This document shows, in pieces, positions 11,517 through 19,838 of a stretch of 64,000 bases of DNA. Both the position numbers and the translations under genes were made by a program. Under the pieces are notes generated by a model that was not told the origin of the DNA, searched no databases, and saw only the letters and a list, made by a program, of their open reading frames with translations. Location: contig NZ_KE332512.1 of NCBI RefSeq assembly GCF_000412995.1, positions 1 through 64,000 of the forward strand, in the 5' to 3' direction. Source of the DNA: Treponema vincentii F0403 (GTDB lineage: Bacteria; Spirochaetota; Spirochaetia; Treponematales; Treponemataceae). The first letter of the stretch is position 1. Each line of letters opens with the position of its first letter.

Positions 11517-13076
11517 TTATTTCCTTACGTGCTCGTTATAGAGCGTAAGGTATTTTTCAATGCCTACATTGTTCATTTCCGTAACGTAAGCATTCCAATC
11601 ATTATCGAGATCTTTTTTACCGGTGATAAAATCGTTGTTCCATTTTTCAAACGTGTCTAAGAGCGGGGTACGCAAAATACCTGCTTCTTCGGCAACGGCA
11701 TCATCGAACAACGGAGTGGGGGGAATAGGCTGGATCGCCATATCCATTTTTTCTACTTCTGCATTGATGCGGGCATAATTTTCGTCGTACTTTGTCATCT
11801 CTCTGCTGTTAATCCATACAAGCTGTGTCGTATCGGCGCCGCAGCCGTATTTTAACTGCATCGTCTTGTAAATGCCTTCAGGAGATTCGGTAATTTCCTT
11901 TGCATACTGAATCTTTCCGTTTTCTACCGTATAGGTTACTCCTTCTACGCCGAGGCACCAGAGCTTTGCGCCCTCATCGCTGAAGAAAATATCGTCGATT
12001 GCGCGGACGACTTTTTCAAAGTCTGCCCGTTTTGCAGTCTTTGACGGGAACATAATTCCCCATTGGGTTCTGCTCTTGGGTTGGTGATGCGCACCTGCGG
12101 GGCCTGCAAGCGGCGGATACATTTGCAGTTTAAAGCCGTCAATTGCCGATTTACCGGTAACGCCGCCGATTTGGTCATAGTAGGCATAAGTCGCAACTGC
12201 CTTACCGGTTGCAAGTTTTTGCGCCCATTTGTCTCCGTCGATGGGATCCGCCATTTCGGGGTCAAGCAGTCCTTCTTTATATAACCTTGCAAGGAAACGA
12301 GCATACGTTCTATACATTTCCGTTGTTGCACCGGCAAAATAGTTCCTTTGGGTATAGTCCCAGCTTAAAACACCGGTACCGGTTGAAGAATTTTTACCGA
12401 GGCTGATTCCGAATGACGGCATTGTCATTCTGTATAATACGCGCGGGCCGGCTAAAATCGTCAGAGGGTAGGAGTCGGGATTGTCTTGCTTATATTTCTT
12501 TAAATAGGTATAGAGGTCATCGAATGTTTTGGGCTGTGAAAGGCCGTATTTATTCAGCACATCTTCGCGTAAAATCAATCCTCCGTCATAAAACGGAACA
12601 TCGAAGAGGGAAGGCAGATAGTAATATTTTCCGTCCTTGAGGCGGAGTGCATCGACATCTTTTTCCAAACCGAATTTTTTTACCTGCGCGTTAAAGTTCG
12701 GCGTCCATTCGGGATAATCGCTGATCGGGATAAGAGCACCGTTTAAAGCTAACGAACCGTTTTCTCCGGTGGTGTTTTGGTAAAGGATAACATCCGGTCC
12801 GTTACCGGTGTTTAATGCTAACGATACTTTAGTGTTGTAATCGGCAATCGGTATCGGCTCAAAATGCAGTTTTGTGTTTGAGCGTTTTTCGGATTCCTGT
12901 ACGGTCAGCCAATCGGCTTTGAAGGGGAGCGTTGCATTGTCCGAATAATACAGCGAAATTTCAATCGGTTTTTCCGAATTGGTTTTGGTTGCCGATGCGC
13001 TTTTGTTAGAGTCGCATCCGGCCAGCAAGGTGCCGGCAATAAACAGCGCGGTACAGAGCTTAAAAATACGTTTCAT
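11517..13076 (-). CDS. Extracellular sugar-binding lipoprotein (LplA-like)
   Basis: 519 aa. The N-terminal MKRIFK charge cluster, hydrophobic core and LLAGC lipobox put the lipidated cysteine at residue 21, so it is a membrane-anchored solute-binding protein. The mature part has the large type-1 sugar-binding layout of about 500 residues (LNTGNGPDVILYQNT near 110; aromatic-rich C-terminal half). GGAGG lies six bases before ATG 13076, which excludes the longer ORF. It is the first gene of the importer operon and delivers the sugar to the two permeases downstream. Confidence 0.92.
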   Translation of the reverse strand: MKRIFKLCTALFIAGTLLAGCDSNKSASATKTNSEKPIEISLYYSDNATLPFKADWLTVQESEKRSNTKLHFEPIPIADYNTKVSLALNTGNGPDVILYQNTTGENGSLALNGALIPISDYPEWTPNFNAQVKKFGLEKDVDALRLKDGKYYYLPSLFDVPFYDGGLILREDVLNKYGLSQPKTFDDLYTYLKKYKQDNPDSYPLTILAGPRVLYRMTMPSFGISLGKNSSTGTGVLSWDYTQRNYFAGATTEMYRTYARFLARLYKEGLLDPEMADPIDGDKWAQKLATGKAVATYAYYDQIGGVTGKSAIDGFKLQMYPPLAGPAGAHHQPKSRTQWGIMFPSKTAKRADFEKVVRAIDDIFFSDEGAKLWCLGVEGVTYTVENGKIQYAKEITESPEGIYKTMQLKYGCGADTTQLVWINSREMTKYDENYARINAEVEKMDMAIQPIPPTPLFDDAVAEEAGILRTPLLDTFEKWNNDFITGKKDLDNDWNAYVTEMNNVGIEKYLTLYNEHVRK

Positions 13077-13311
13077 GATTTCCTCCGAATTAAGCGGCAT
13101 CCTTACAATGTAGTTTACAGTAAGATGCCCTCCGTCGGTTAACAAGACAGCCTGATTTAGGTTGTCAAAGTTAATCCTTTTGAAAAGGGTAACCTGTCAT
13201 CATCCATTTGTCAAGTTTTTTTGCCGTTATGTTGTGCGATTTTTTATCAATATATGGTAAAACAACCGGCAAAAAAAACGCTAAATACCGAAGAATACAC
13301 CCCTTAAAATA
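13077..13311. other. Intergenic region between transporter operon and prophage
   Basis: AT-rich, no gene. It must hold the leftward promoter of the transporter operon, but I see no hexamer pair good enough to name. The prophage boundary falls at its right edge. Confidence 0.5.
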
Positions 13312-13349
13312 ATTACACACTATGAAACAAGATTTTCATAGTGTGTAAT
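13312..13349. terminator. Perfect 16-bp hairpin at left prophage edge
   Basis: ATTACACACTATGAAA (13312-13327) and its exact complement (13334-13349) enclose a six-base loop, CAAGAT. On the minus strand it follows the last tail gene and is followed by ATTATTTT, so it can terminate the late operon. One arm resembles a motif at the right edge (50631-50643), so it may also be, or overlap, the prophage end. Confidence 0.65.
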
Positions 13350-13359
13350 GTAAACAACC

Positions 13360-13896
13360 CTATTCCTCTTTCGGATATCGTTTTTTTATCTCTGCGATCT
13401 TTTCAAGCCATTCGGATTTATCTATGTCTCCGCGCATTACCTGCATACCGAGCGGATCCGCTTCTTGCCGGTACGCCGCCTCTCGCTGCCGGTCAATGTA
13501 TGTGTTATATTCTTCCTTGCTGATAAGCCCTTCTTGGTACAACTCTTTTTTAGTCTTTTTGACGATGTAATCACCTTCGATTTTTTCATCGGCTTTGAGC
13601 TGAATAAGACCGGCTGCGACCTTTTCGCCTTCACTCATATCTTCAAAGCCTGAACCGTCTTCATTCAACTTTTTGCCTTTCGGCACTGCCATAAATCCTT
13701 CTTTAACCAGCTGTGTAAGCGGCTTTTTAGTACCTGCCTGTAAGTCCGTGTACATACGGATGTCATCACCGATATTGGCTTGAAAGTTTGAGCCGTAAAT
13801 ATAAGTTATTCCTTCTTTTTCCTTCTTAGGCTTTTTGCCGATAACACGGTTTATAATAATATTGTTTTTAACTTCTAAACGCTCTACATATTCCAT
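13360..13896 (-). CDS. Phage tail fibre assembly-like protein
   Basis: 178 aa, soluble, charged. The C-terminal segment YRQEADPLGMQVMRGDIDKS followed by WLEKIAEIKKRYP matches the pattern common at the end of phage tail-fibre assembly chaperones (EADPL, a basic/acidic stretch, then W..K...I..RYP). It is the last gene of the late operon, 13 bp after the fibre gene, which is where Mu-like phages put this chaperone. The N-terminal half is not recognisable. The role is inferred from C-terminal motif and position. Confidence 0.6.
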   Translation of the reverse strand: MEYVERLEVKNNIIINRVIGKKPKKEKEGITYIYGSNFQANIGDDIRMYTDLQAGTKKPLTQLVKEGFMAVPKGKKLNEDGSGFEDMSEGEKVAAGLIQLKADEKIEGDYIVKKTKKELYQEGLISKEEYNTYIDRQREAAYRQEADPLGMQVMRGDIDKSEWLEKIAEIKKRYPKEE

Positions 13897-13909
13897 ATTC
13901 TTCCCCCTA

Positions 13910-14611
13910 TTAGTCTTTTACCAATACCCAGATGGTAAAGGTCAAGTTGCGAGATCGATTTTCTTCGGCGGTTGGAACAACACGACTAGCATTGAAAATT
14001 AAATTGCCAGTAAGACCTTGTCCGTTTCCATGAGACCTTCCACCATACTCATTCCAAGTAGATAGACTAAATAAGGGAGAAGAAGATGCAGAAAGCATAT
14101 CTGTATAAAAAAAAGTTTGAAACCCTTCAATATTTCTAATCGCATCTCCCTGCTCATCATCTTGAAAGATATACGCGCCATTCCTGATTTGCTCTTTCGT
14201 TAATCTCTTGGCGCTAAACGCCTTAGCATTCCGCCCTTTGGATCTAAAGAAGTTACCTTCATAGCTGACTTCATGCCAGCTATAGCCTTCAAAATGAAGG
14301 GAGGTATCTTCCAGCGGGCTCGGCATTCCCGGCCATTGGACATAGCCGGTTTGGAAGATTTGAATAAAGCGTCTATCAATCGCATCGGCGAGTTGGGAGG
14401 TTGATGTATTATTTGGAGTTCCGCCGCTTCTTTTAATCAATCCTGTGAGGTTATCTAAAATCAGATTGATAGTCTCTGCCGGAATAAAACTCGGCGGAAC
14501 CAGCGGATCGTTAAAATCGCCGTTGGTAAACTTTCCGGAAGCATCGACTCCCGGCCACATTACTTTCTCTCCATTGAGCGTAAGTTCCTGATTGTCAGGA
14601 TACATATCCAT
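13910..14611 (-). CDS. Putative tail fibre / receptor-binding protein
   Basis: 233 aa. The N-terminal third refers to a short virion-attachment region, then low-hydrophobicity sequence rich in Gly, Ser, Asn and aromatic residues, ending NLTFTIWVLVKD, a common end of phage tail collar/fibre domains. It follows the gp48-like baseplate gene and precedes the assembly chaperone. ATG 14611 has AAGGAG eight bases upstream, so the longer start (14629) is rejected. It is short for a fibre, so it may be a tip protein. It overlaps the previous gene by 17 bp. Confidence 0.6.
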   Translation of the reverse strand: MDMYPDNQELTLNGEKVMWPGVDASGKFTNGDFNDPLVPPSFIPAETINLILDNLTGLIKRSGGTPNNTSTSQLADAIDRRFIQIFQTGYVQWPGMPSPLEDTSLHFEGYSWHEVSYEGNFFRSKGRNAKAFSAKRLTKEQIRNGAYIFQDDEQGDAIRNIEGFQTFFYTDMLSASSSPLFSLSTWNEYGGRSHGNGQGLTGNLIFNASRVVPTAEENRSRNLTFTIWVLVKD

Positions 14612-15437
14612 AGAACAACTCCTTATCATATAAAAAATAGCATACGGTAGAGGCTGGAACGACCATCTTTATGGCTGTTTCAATATCTTTTCTTCGATTT
14701 GTCGGACTATAACCGGGTATTGCTATAAAAGCGACTTGTTTAGAACGAATAGAACCGATACGTTTTTGACCAAATACAGCGGCACCGAATGGGGCAGGTG
14801 TAAAGGGATAGAAAATAGTTATTTCAACTTTTACCGTATGTTTTAGCTCCTCAAGTGAATGAAAGAGCTTATCTGCCGGAAAGGTATAGGTAAAAAAAAC
14901 AATCTGATTGGCAAGGACGGATTCTTCTAGAGCCGCTTCAAATTCTTTTGTTGTAGCGAGCTTTTCTCCTCCGAGCACAGATACTGAAAGTGCTGAAAAC
15001 ACTTTATAGTCGCCGAGTCTTGCACATCCGAAAGACGCATAACCGAAACAGGCAGGGGTGAACGGATATGAAACGGTTATGTTGACACCATAAAGAACGG
15101 CAATCTCTTGTAATACCGGCTTACTAATAAACCCTCTTCTCTTGCTTAAAAGCAGTGAGCGCCGCATCTGTAGCGGTAGGTGCGGATAGACTGAACCAAG
15201 CAAGACACGCTCCCAGTCGTCTATGGTGGTATCTGCTGTCTTGGGTGTGGCTTCCTGCATCAGACGCGGGAAGCGGCTTTTGAAGCGGTAGAGTTCTTCT
15301 GCTTGAGCCTCGACCCATTGAGAGAGGTCGCTTTCCGGATCATCAAACTGTGCATCCCAGTACACACCGAGCGGAAAAAGCTTTTTAATGGCAGCCGCAT
15401 AATCGGCTTGAGTACGAAGGAGATTACTTAACGGCAA
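14595..15437 (-). CDS. Mu gp48-like baseplate protein (YmfQ/DUF2313)
   Basis: About 280 aa. It has the YmfQ pattern: an N-terminal LLRTQADYAAAIKKLFPLG, then WDAQ, then a central DDWERVLLG segment, and two repeats of SYPFTPACFGYASFG / FYPFTPAPFGAAVFGQ. In Mu this protein joins baseplate and fibre. The reading frame opens earlier (15521), but the best start is TTG 15437, which overlaps the gp47-like stop by 14 bp in translational coupling and has GGGGGA upstream. The start is uncertain. The two FTPxxFG repeats are an unusual addition to the C-terminal half. Confidence 0.75.
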   Translation of the reverse strand: MPLSNLLRTQADYAAAIKKLFPLGVYWDAQFDDPESDLSQWVEAQAEELYRFKSRFPRLMQEATPKTADTTIDDWERVLLGSVYPHLPLQMRRSLLLSKRRGFISKPVLQEIAVLYGVNITVSYPFTPACFGYASFGCARLGDYKVFSALSVSVLGGEKLATTKEFEAALEESVLANQIVFFTYTFPADKLFHSLEELKHTVKVEITIFYPFTPAPFGAAVFGQKRIGSIRSKQVAFIAIPGYSPTNRRKDIETAIKMVVPASTVCYFLYDKELFYGYVS

Positions 15438-16497
15438 AGCGCACCGTCCCCCATACCGGATATTCCAGTATGGTCGTGGTAAATTCTCCGGCGACCCCAT
15501 TGGCGAGTTCAACCTTTGCAAAGCTGATTTTTACCCCATCTACGATCGCATCGCGGAAGCTACCTTCCGTATAGCGGACACCGGGACGAGCTGAGGCGTT
15601 TAGATAGGTTTTAAGGCGGTTTTCGACGATGCCGTGATTTTCGCTGCTGCTTTCGGTAGCAAGTAAGGTAATTGTCATGTCGATAGGACGCAGGGATGGT
15701 GTGCGTACCGTATACAGAACCGGCGGAGCGACGGAATCAATGTATGCGGTAACAACTGAAAGGTTCCCTACCTGTGAGATACCGTGAAAGTGATCGCCTG
15801 AGATAACCTGTATCAAAAGAGCGCCGAATACGCCGAAATTTTTAAACTCAAAGGCTTTCGATACATCAGCTGAGGAGTCAACCGCCCACGCGGCAAAGTC
15901 TCCGATTTTGCCGTACCGGGTAGTGTTGCGGAGGGCAAGCAGTACCCGTGAAAGGTATTCTTCATCGCTTTCAGCATCAACGCCGCCTTTGATGCCGCCT
16001 AGTACCACCGCTTCACTGGAAAGACCAACGGGAAGCGCTGAGGAAAGTTTGAGCTTTTCTCCGGCGGCAAGATTAGAAGCGACGCCCGCCTGTTCGGCAT
16101 GAAGCCAGATAACAGCTTTCCCAGTGCTGTCTATTTTGAAAGCAGTATCGGTAAAATAGCGCTTACCGGAAGCGGAGGTATAGACAAGTCCCGCCGGTAC
16201 TGCCGTTCCTGTAACGCCTTTAATTTCCGCTTGTCCGATAGCAGCGACGGCATACAAAGGCGGTACCCGGTCAGACCAGTGCATGCGCAGATAGTCACCG
16301 GTTGCCGTATCCGGAAAGAGCTGATCGGCTAAAAATGACAGGTCGCCAAGGAGCTGATGATACATCCCCGCCTGTACTTCCGATAGAACCCGAATCAAAT
16401 TATGCCGGGCGGTTTTATCGAGCGGCTTAAAGCGACTCATATATGCGCTGTACATACGGTCGAGTAAGACCGGTAAGGATTCTCTAACCAATGCCAT
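15424..16497 (-). CDS. Baseplate J-like protein (Mu gp47)
   Basis: 357 aa. It has the baseplate-J layout: an N-terminal helical part (MALVRESLPVLLDRM), the segment AEIKGVTGTAVPAGLVYTSASG, then GGVDAESDEEYLSRVLLALRNTTRYG, typical of Mu gp47/P2 gpJ. It forms the wedge ring of the contractile-tail baseplate. ATG 16497 overlaps the stop of the gp46-like gene by 14 bp and replaces the slightly longer frame start. Flanked by gp46 and gp48 homologues, as in Mu. Confidence 0.9.
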   Translation of the reverse strand: MALVRESLPVLLDRMYSAYMSRFKPLDKTARHNLIRVLSEVQAGMYHQLLGDLSFLADQLFPDTATGDYLRMHWSDRVPPLYAVAAIGQAEIKGVTGTAVPAGLVYTSASGKRYFTDTAFKIDSTGKAVIWLHAEQAGVASNLAAGEKLKLSSALPVGLSSEAVVLGGIKGGVDAESDEEYLSRVLLALRNTTRYGKIGDFAAWAVDSSADVSKAFEFKNFGVFGALLIQVISGDHFHGISQVGNLSVVTAYIDSVAPPVLYTVRTPSLRPIDMTITLLATESSSENHGIVENRLKTYLNASARPGVRYTEGSFRDAIVDGVKISFAKVELANGVAGEFTTTILEYPVWGTVRFAVK

Positions 16498-16825
16498 ACC
16501 ATACATCCTTTATAAATACCGAGCTTCCGTCAGGCTGGACAACAGTTACCACATAGCGGATTTCATTCTTGCCGGTGCGCTCGGCGGTACATTCAATCGA
16601 GCGGACTAAGCCGTCCGTTTTAAGCCACGCAAGGCTTTCTAAGATATATGAGCGCACCTTTCCGGCGCTGGTGCCGTCAAGTTTTCCTTCTTCCTTGAGT
16701 ATCCATAATTCGGAGCCGAAAGTAGGATCCGCCCACCAACGCCCTTTATCCGTGCCGATACTCATTGCCACGAGTTCCTGTATATCCGTCCAATTTTCAA
16801 GCCGTACCGTTTTGCTATTATCCAT
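16484..16825 (-). CDS. Phage GP46-family baseplate protein
   Basis: 113 aa, soluble. The segment DKGRWWADPTFGSELWILKEEGK followed by a C-terminal beta-rich VVTVVQPDGSS is the pattern of Mu gp46 (gpW/gp25 relatives), a small baseplate wedge protein. Size and position between the gp45-like spike and gp47-like J protein match Mu. Its stop overlaps the next gene by 14 bp. Confidence 0.85.
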   Translation of the reverse strand: MDNSKTVRLENWTDIQELVAMSIGTDKGRWWADPTFGSELWILKEEGKLDGTSAGKVRSYILESLAWLKTDGLVRSIECTAERTGKNEIRYVVTVVQPDGSSVFIKDVWYGIG

Positions 16826-16839
16826 AAAAAACCGCCTCT

Positions 16840-17391
16840 TTAGCTGCCGCCGTGCTGCACTTTTGTATTTTCAATCTGCGAGAAGTCGGCAAGCTGCAAA
16901 GGACTTAATGCCCCATTTAATGCCGTTTGAAATGCTGACGGAGCGCCGTTTCCTGCTTCGGGAACCGGAACTTGTAACACCTGTACGAAGGCTTTTAAAA
17001 AGGCATTGGTCTTTTCAAGTTCTTTTTTCAGTTCTGCTATTTTGATAAGACCGCCGTGTTCCGTGCCATTCAGCTCAACCGTTTTATCAGAGCGGGTAAT
17101 GACAAAGCCGCCGTCTTTGCTCCAAAGGGATGAATCCCCATCTTGTAACTCAGGAGCACCTTCCGCAGAGCATATTGGCAAAAGCAGAAAGGAGCCGGCA
17201 TTTCCCCCTTGAGTGAATATGAGCGCTGTTCCTGCTTTGGCTTTTGCGATAAACCCATACGGAAAGACTTCTGCCGCTTCGAGTGTACGGCCGAACTCGG
17301 TTTGCACCGTAACCGTTTCCTTATCGCGCTTTTTGAAAACACCGACATTAAAGAGATTTCTCAACCGTGCATAAAGATCGGATATTTTCAT
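16840..17391 (-). CDS. Baseplate assembly protein V / spike (Mu gp45)
   Basis: 183 aa. Starts MKISDLYARLRNLFNVGVF and then shows the OB-fold-like spike region (VTVQTEFGRTLEAAEVFPYGFIAKAKAG) expected of gpV/gp45 proteins. These form the trimeric membrane-piercing tip of contractile tails. The C-terminal part is helical (IAELKKELEKTNAFLKAFVQVL). The beta-helix is shorter than in Mu gp45, so a separate tip or ligand is possible. It lies between the gp44-like hub and the gp46-like gene. Confidence 0.85.
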   Translation of the reverse strand: MKISDLYARLRNLFNVGVFKKRDKETVTVQTEFGRTLEAAEVFPYGFIAKAKAGTALIFTQGGNAGSFLLLPICSAEGAPELQDGDSSLWSKDGGFVITRSDKTVELNGTEHGGLIKIAELKKELEKTNAFLKAFVQVLQVPVPEAGNGAPSAFQTALNGALSPLQLADFSQIENTKVQHGGS

Positions 17392-17392
17392 T

Positions 17393-18532
17393 TTATCGAA
17401 CCTTTACAGGAGTGATATTGTGCCGTTTTGCAACTTGCTCAAGGAGCGATGATTTCTTCCCTTTTAAGCCGCTTTTTTTATCCTTAAACACAGTCCCCTC
17501 TTTTCCCATATATACTTCAGGATTAACAAGGCTGATGGTGCAGTCAAAGACGGAAGGCTCCGCACGGTATTCAACCTCGCTTATCATCATAGTACAGTCA
17601 AGACCGGCGGAAGGTATGTAAACGGGGATTAAAAAATTCGGATTAAAGAAGAGTTCTTTTTCGTACGTTGTATCAAAGCTCTTGATTTGCGCATCGGTTA
17701 AACCCCAGCCGGAAACCGTTACCGTTGTTGTCCGTCTTCTGCGCCGGTATAATTCAATCTGTGCTCGCCGGTTTACCTTTTCTTGGTCGAGCTTAAAATC
17801 CGAAAGGTTGAGCGTCAAAATACGGTTATTGTTACAAAGCGGATCGATGGCGCGTCCTTCAAGTTTGCTGGAAACGACAACATATTCATGGAACTGCTCC
17901 GCCCCCGATTCGGTGGTCTCTACCGATTTGATATTCATCCCTTCCGCTAAAATAAAATGCCATTGACTCGCATCTCGTCCACTTTTCGTCAGATATAATT
18001 CACCTGCTTCATTTGAGGTAAACACATAGCCTTGATTCTCCGCTGCATTTACCAGCTGCGTCCAAGGCGATTCACAGTCCCATGCAAAGACGGGAATTGT
18101 TTCGGTGTAATCAACTCCACGAGGCAAATGCTGTACTTCAATACCGAATGAACCCTTTGCAATTGTTTCGGCCACTTGAAGTAGTGTTGCACTTTCCGTC
18201 TTTCCCGTCCATGTTGAATCGATAATATCGCGGGCAGGCGAGCGGCCGAGAACGGTGATATACTTGCGCCCTGAATCGGTGGTGTCGGTAATTTCGTCGA
18301 TGCGTACCGTCGTAACACGTAAGTTACCGCTATTATGCGTAATGAGCTTATTGTAAAAACGGACTTCTATCGTATCGTGTTTATGGAGAAGGTCTTTTTG
18401 ACTAATCGGGAGTTCAAGCGTAAGGCTATGGCATATTTCATCGAGCGACTTTTTAATATGCACTCGGTTCCATTGAAGCGGCTTAAAGACCTTACCCCCT
18501 GCCGGAGCAACGTTAATAACAATGCTAGACAT
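17393..18532 (-). CDS. Baseplate hub protein (Mu gp44)
   Basis: 379 aa. It has the late-control gpD/gp44 character: FKPLQWNRVHIKKSLDEICHSL near the N-terminus, VTTVRIDEITDT and KYITVLGRSPARDIIDSTW in the middle, and a C-terminal beta-rich ligand region. Such hubs sit at the centre of the baseplate between the tube and spike. ATG 18532 overlaps the gp43-like stop by eight bases, so the longer start is rejected. The next gene follows after only one base. Confidence 0.85.
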   Translation of the reverse strand: MSSIVINVAPAGGKVFKPLQWNRVHIKKSLDEICHSLTLELPISQKDLLHKHDTIEVRFYNKLITHNSGNLRVTTVRIDEITDTTDSGRKYITVLGRSPARDIIDSTWTGKTESATLLQVAETIAKGSFGIEVQHLPRGVDYTETIPVFAWDCESPWTQLVNAAENQGYVFTSNEAGELYLTKSGRDASQWHFILAEGMNIKSVETTESGAEQFHEYVVVSSKLEGRAIDPLCNNNRILTLNLSDFKLDQEKVNRRAQIELYRRRRRTTTVTVSGWGLTDAQIKSFDTTYEKELFFNPNFLIPVYIPSAGLDCTMMISEVEYRAEPSVFDCTISLVNPEVYMGKEGTVFKDKKSGLKGKKSSLLEQVAKRHNITPVKVR

Positions 18533-19838
18533 AGCGGATAGCTCCTTGTATGACAAATGAGTCTTCAATGATGTTTAATGCGCGTAAGATTCGCTCTTCT
18601 GCGCCGAGATACTGCGCTAAGGCTAAAAGCGGCATGCCGCGTCCTAATGTGATAGAAAGTTCTTGCGCAAGCTGTTTTGCCGCCAGTTCTTGAGAAAGCG
18701 CTTGCCTTAGTTCCTGTACGGCGCTGTATACGGCCGGATCATTAAGGTCAATACTTTTTTCGAGCCGGTCATAGAGTGCAAAGAGGTTTGCCGTGCGGTT
18801 ATACGATTGCTCAGGCATTTCCGGTAAGAGCTGTGCCGCTGTGTAGAGCGCCACCGTTTTATACAAATTTTCCGCCGCTTGCTTGGTCGCAATCTGCTTA
18901 ACCGTTACCGCTTCGACCGGCAACTGATACTTATCGGCGGGGAGCAGGCAGAAAAGCAAATTCTTTTCATTGTTTTTAATCCTGAAAAATGCGGCCGTTT
19001 CTTCCGATGCATTCTTTATCTCTAACACGCTTGCTACCATCTTTCCGGCAACACCAAATAACGCAAGGGCGAGTGTTTTAGGACTGCGGATTCCCTGTGC
19101 GATAAGATTAGTGATTTGAGCGGCCGCATTCGTTATCTCGTTGAGTTTTTGAAAGCCGCCTTGAATCCGTCCAACTGCTTGCAGCACGGAAACACGCATC
19201 AGGTTAAACGATTTAAGGAGCGTTTGCTCATCGAGGTTGTTTTTCAAAGATTGTACAAAAGAAGTTTCTGCAGCATTCTTCACCGCCTCCGCTGCTTCCG
19301 GAATCGTTTTACTCAGAGAACCGGAAAATTCCCAGCGGTTTTGTACCGGATAGCCTGCACGGGTAAAGGTGAGAGAGACCTTGCATTGCCCAAGCTCTTT
19401 TGCAGACTCATCAATATCCCAGTTGATAACGATAACCGGAAAGCGTCCCCAAAGCGGTAATGTCAAATATCCCGGTTCATCGTCTGTCGTCGGAATGCGC
19501 ACGGCTTCTACAAGCACATTGCGATTTTTAATGTACTCATCGCCGCGGATGAAGCCTGAAACGGTAATCGCTTGCGGCTTTTCGTTTAACTGCATTGAAG
19601 ACCAAAGCCCATAAAACGGATATTCGGCAGTATCAACGCTTGCGCCGCCTGAAACCTTGAGGCTTTCATAAATAAACGGTACTGCTTCTTTATTCGGCGC
19701 TTGATAGCTCGTCTGTGCCGGAGTGTCGCTTGTAAGATAGGAGAAACGATTGTCCCCGTCTCCTTTTACCGCTCCATACGCCATCCGCCAGTTTTCGCTT
19801 AAAGGCGCCGGCAATGAGGCATCCCAGTTATTGATCAT
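18525..19838 (-). CDS. DNA circularization-N family tail protein (Mu gp43)
   Basis: 437 aa. The N-terminal 130 residues match the DNA circularisation protein N domain style (WDASLPAPLSENWRMAYG, EYPFYGLWSSMQLNEKPQAITVSGFIRGDEYI). It is followed by a long helical region and a LysM-like loose C-terminal end (LSITLGRGMPLLALAQ). Position directly after the tape measure fits Mu gp43, a tail tip or baseplate component. The name is historic; a role in DNA circularisation is not implied here. Confidence 0.85.
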   Translation of the reverse strand: MINNWDASLPAPLSENWRMAYGAVKGDGDNRFSYLTSDTPAQTSYQAPNKEAVPFIYESLKVSGGASVDTAEYPFYGLWSSMQLNEKPQAITVSGFIRGDEYIKNRNVLVEAVRIPTTDDEPGYLTLPLWGRFPVIVINWDIDESAKELGQCKVSLTFTRAGYPVQNRWEFSGSLSKTIPEAAEAVKNAAETSFVQSLKNNLDEQTLLKSFNLMRVSVLQAVGRIQGGFQKLNEITNAAAQITNLIAQGIRSPKTLALALFGVAGKMVASVLEIKNASEETAAFFRIKNNEKNLLFCLLPADKYQLPVEAVTVKQIATKQAAENLYKTVALYTAAQLLPEMPEQSYNRTANLFALYDRLEKSIDLNDPAVYSAVQELRQALSQELAAKQLAQELSITLGRGMPLLALAQYLGAEERILRALNIIEDSFVIQGAIRYV

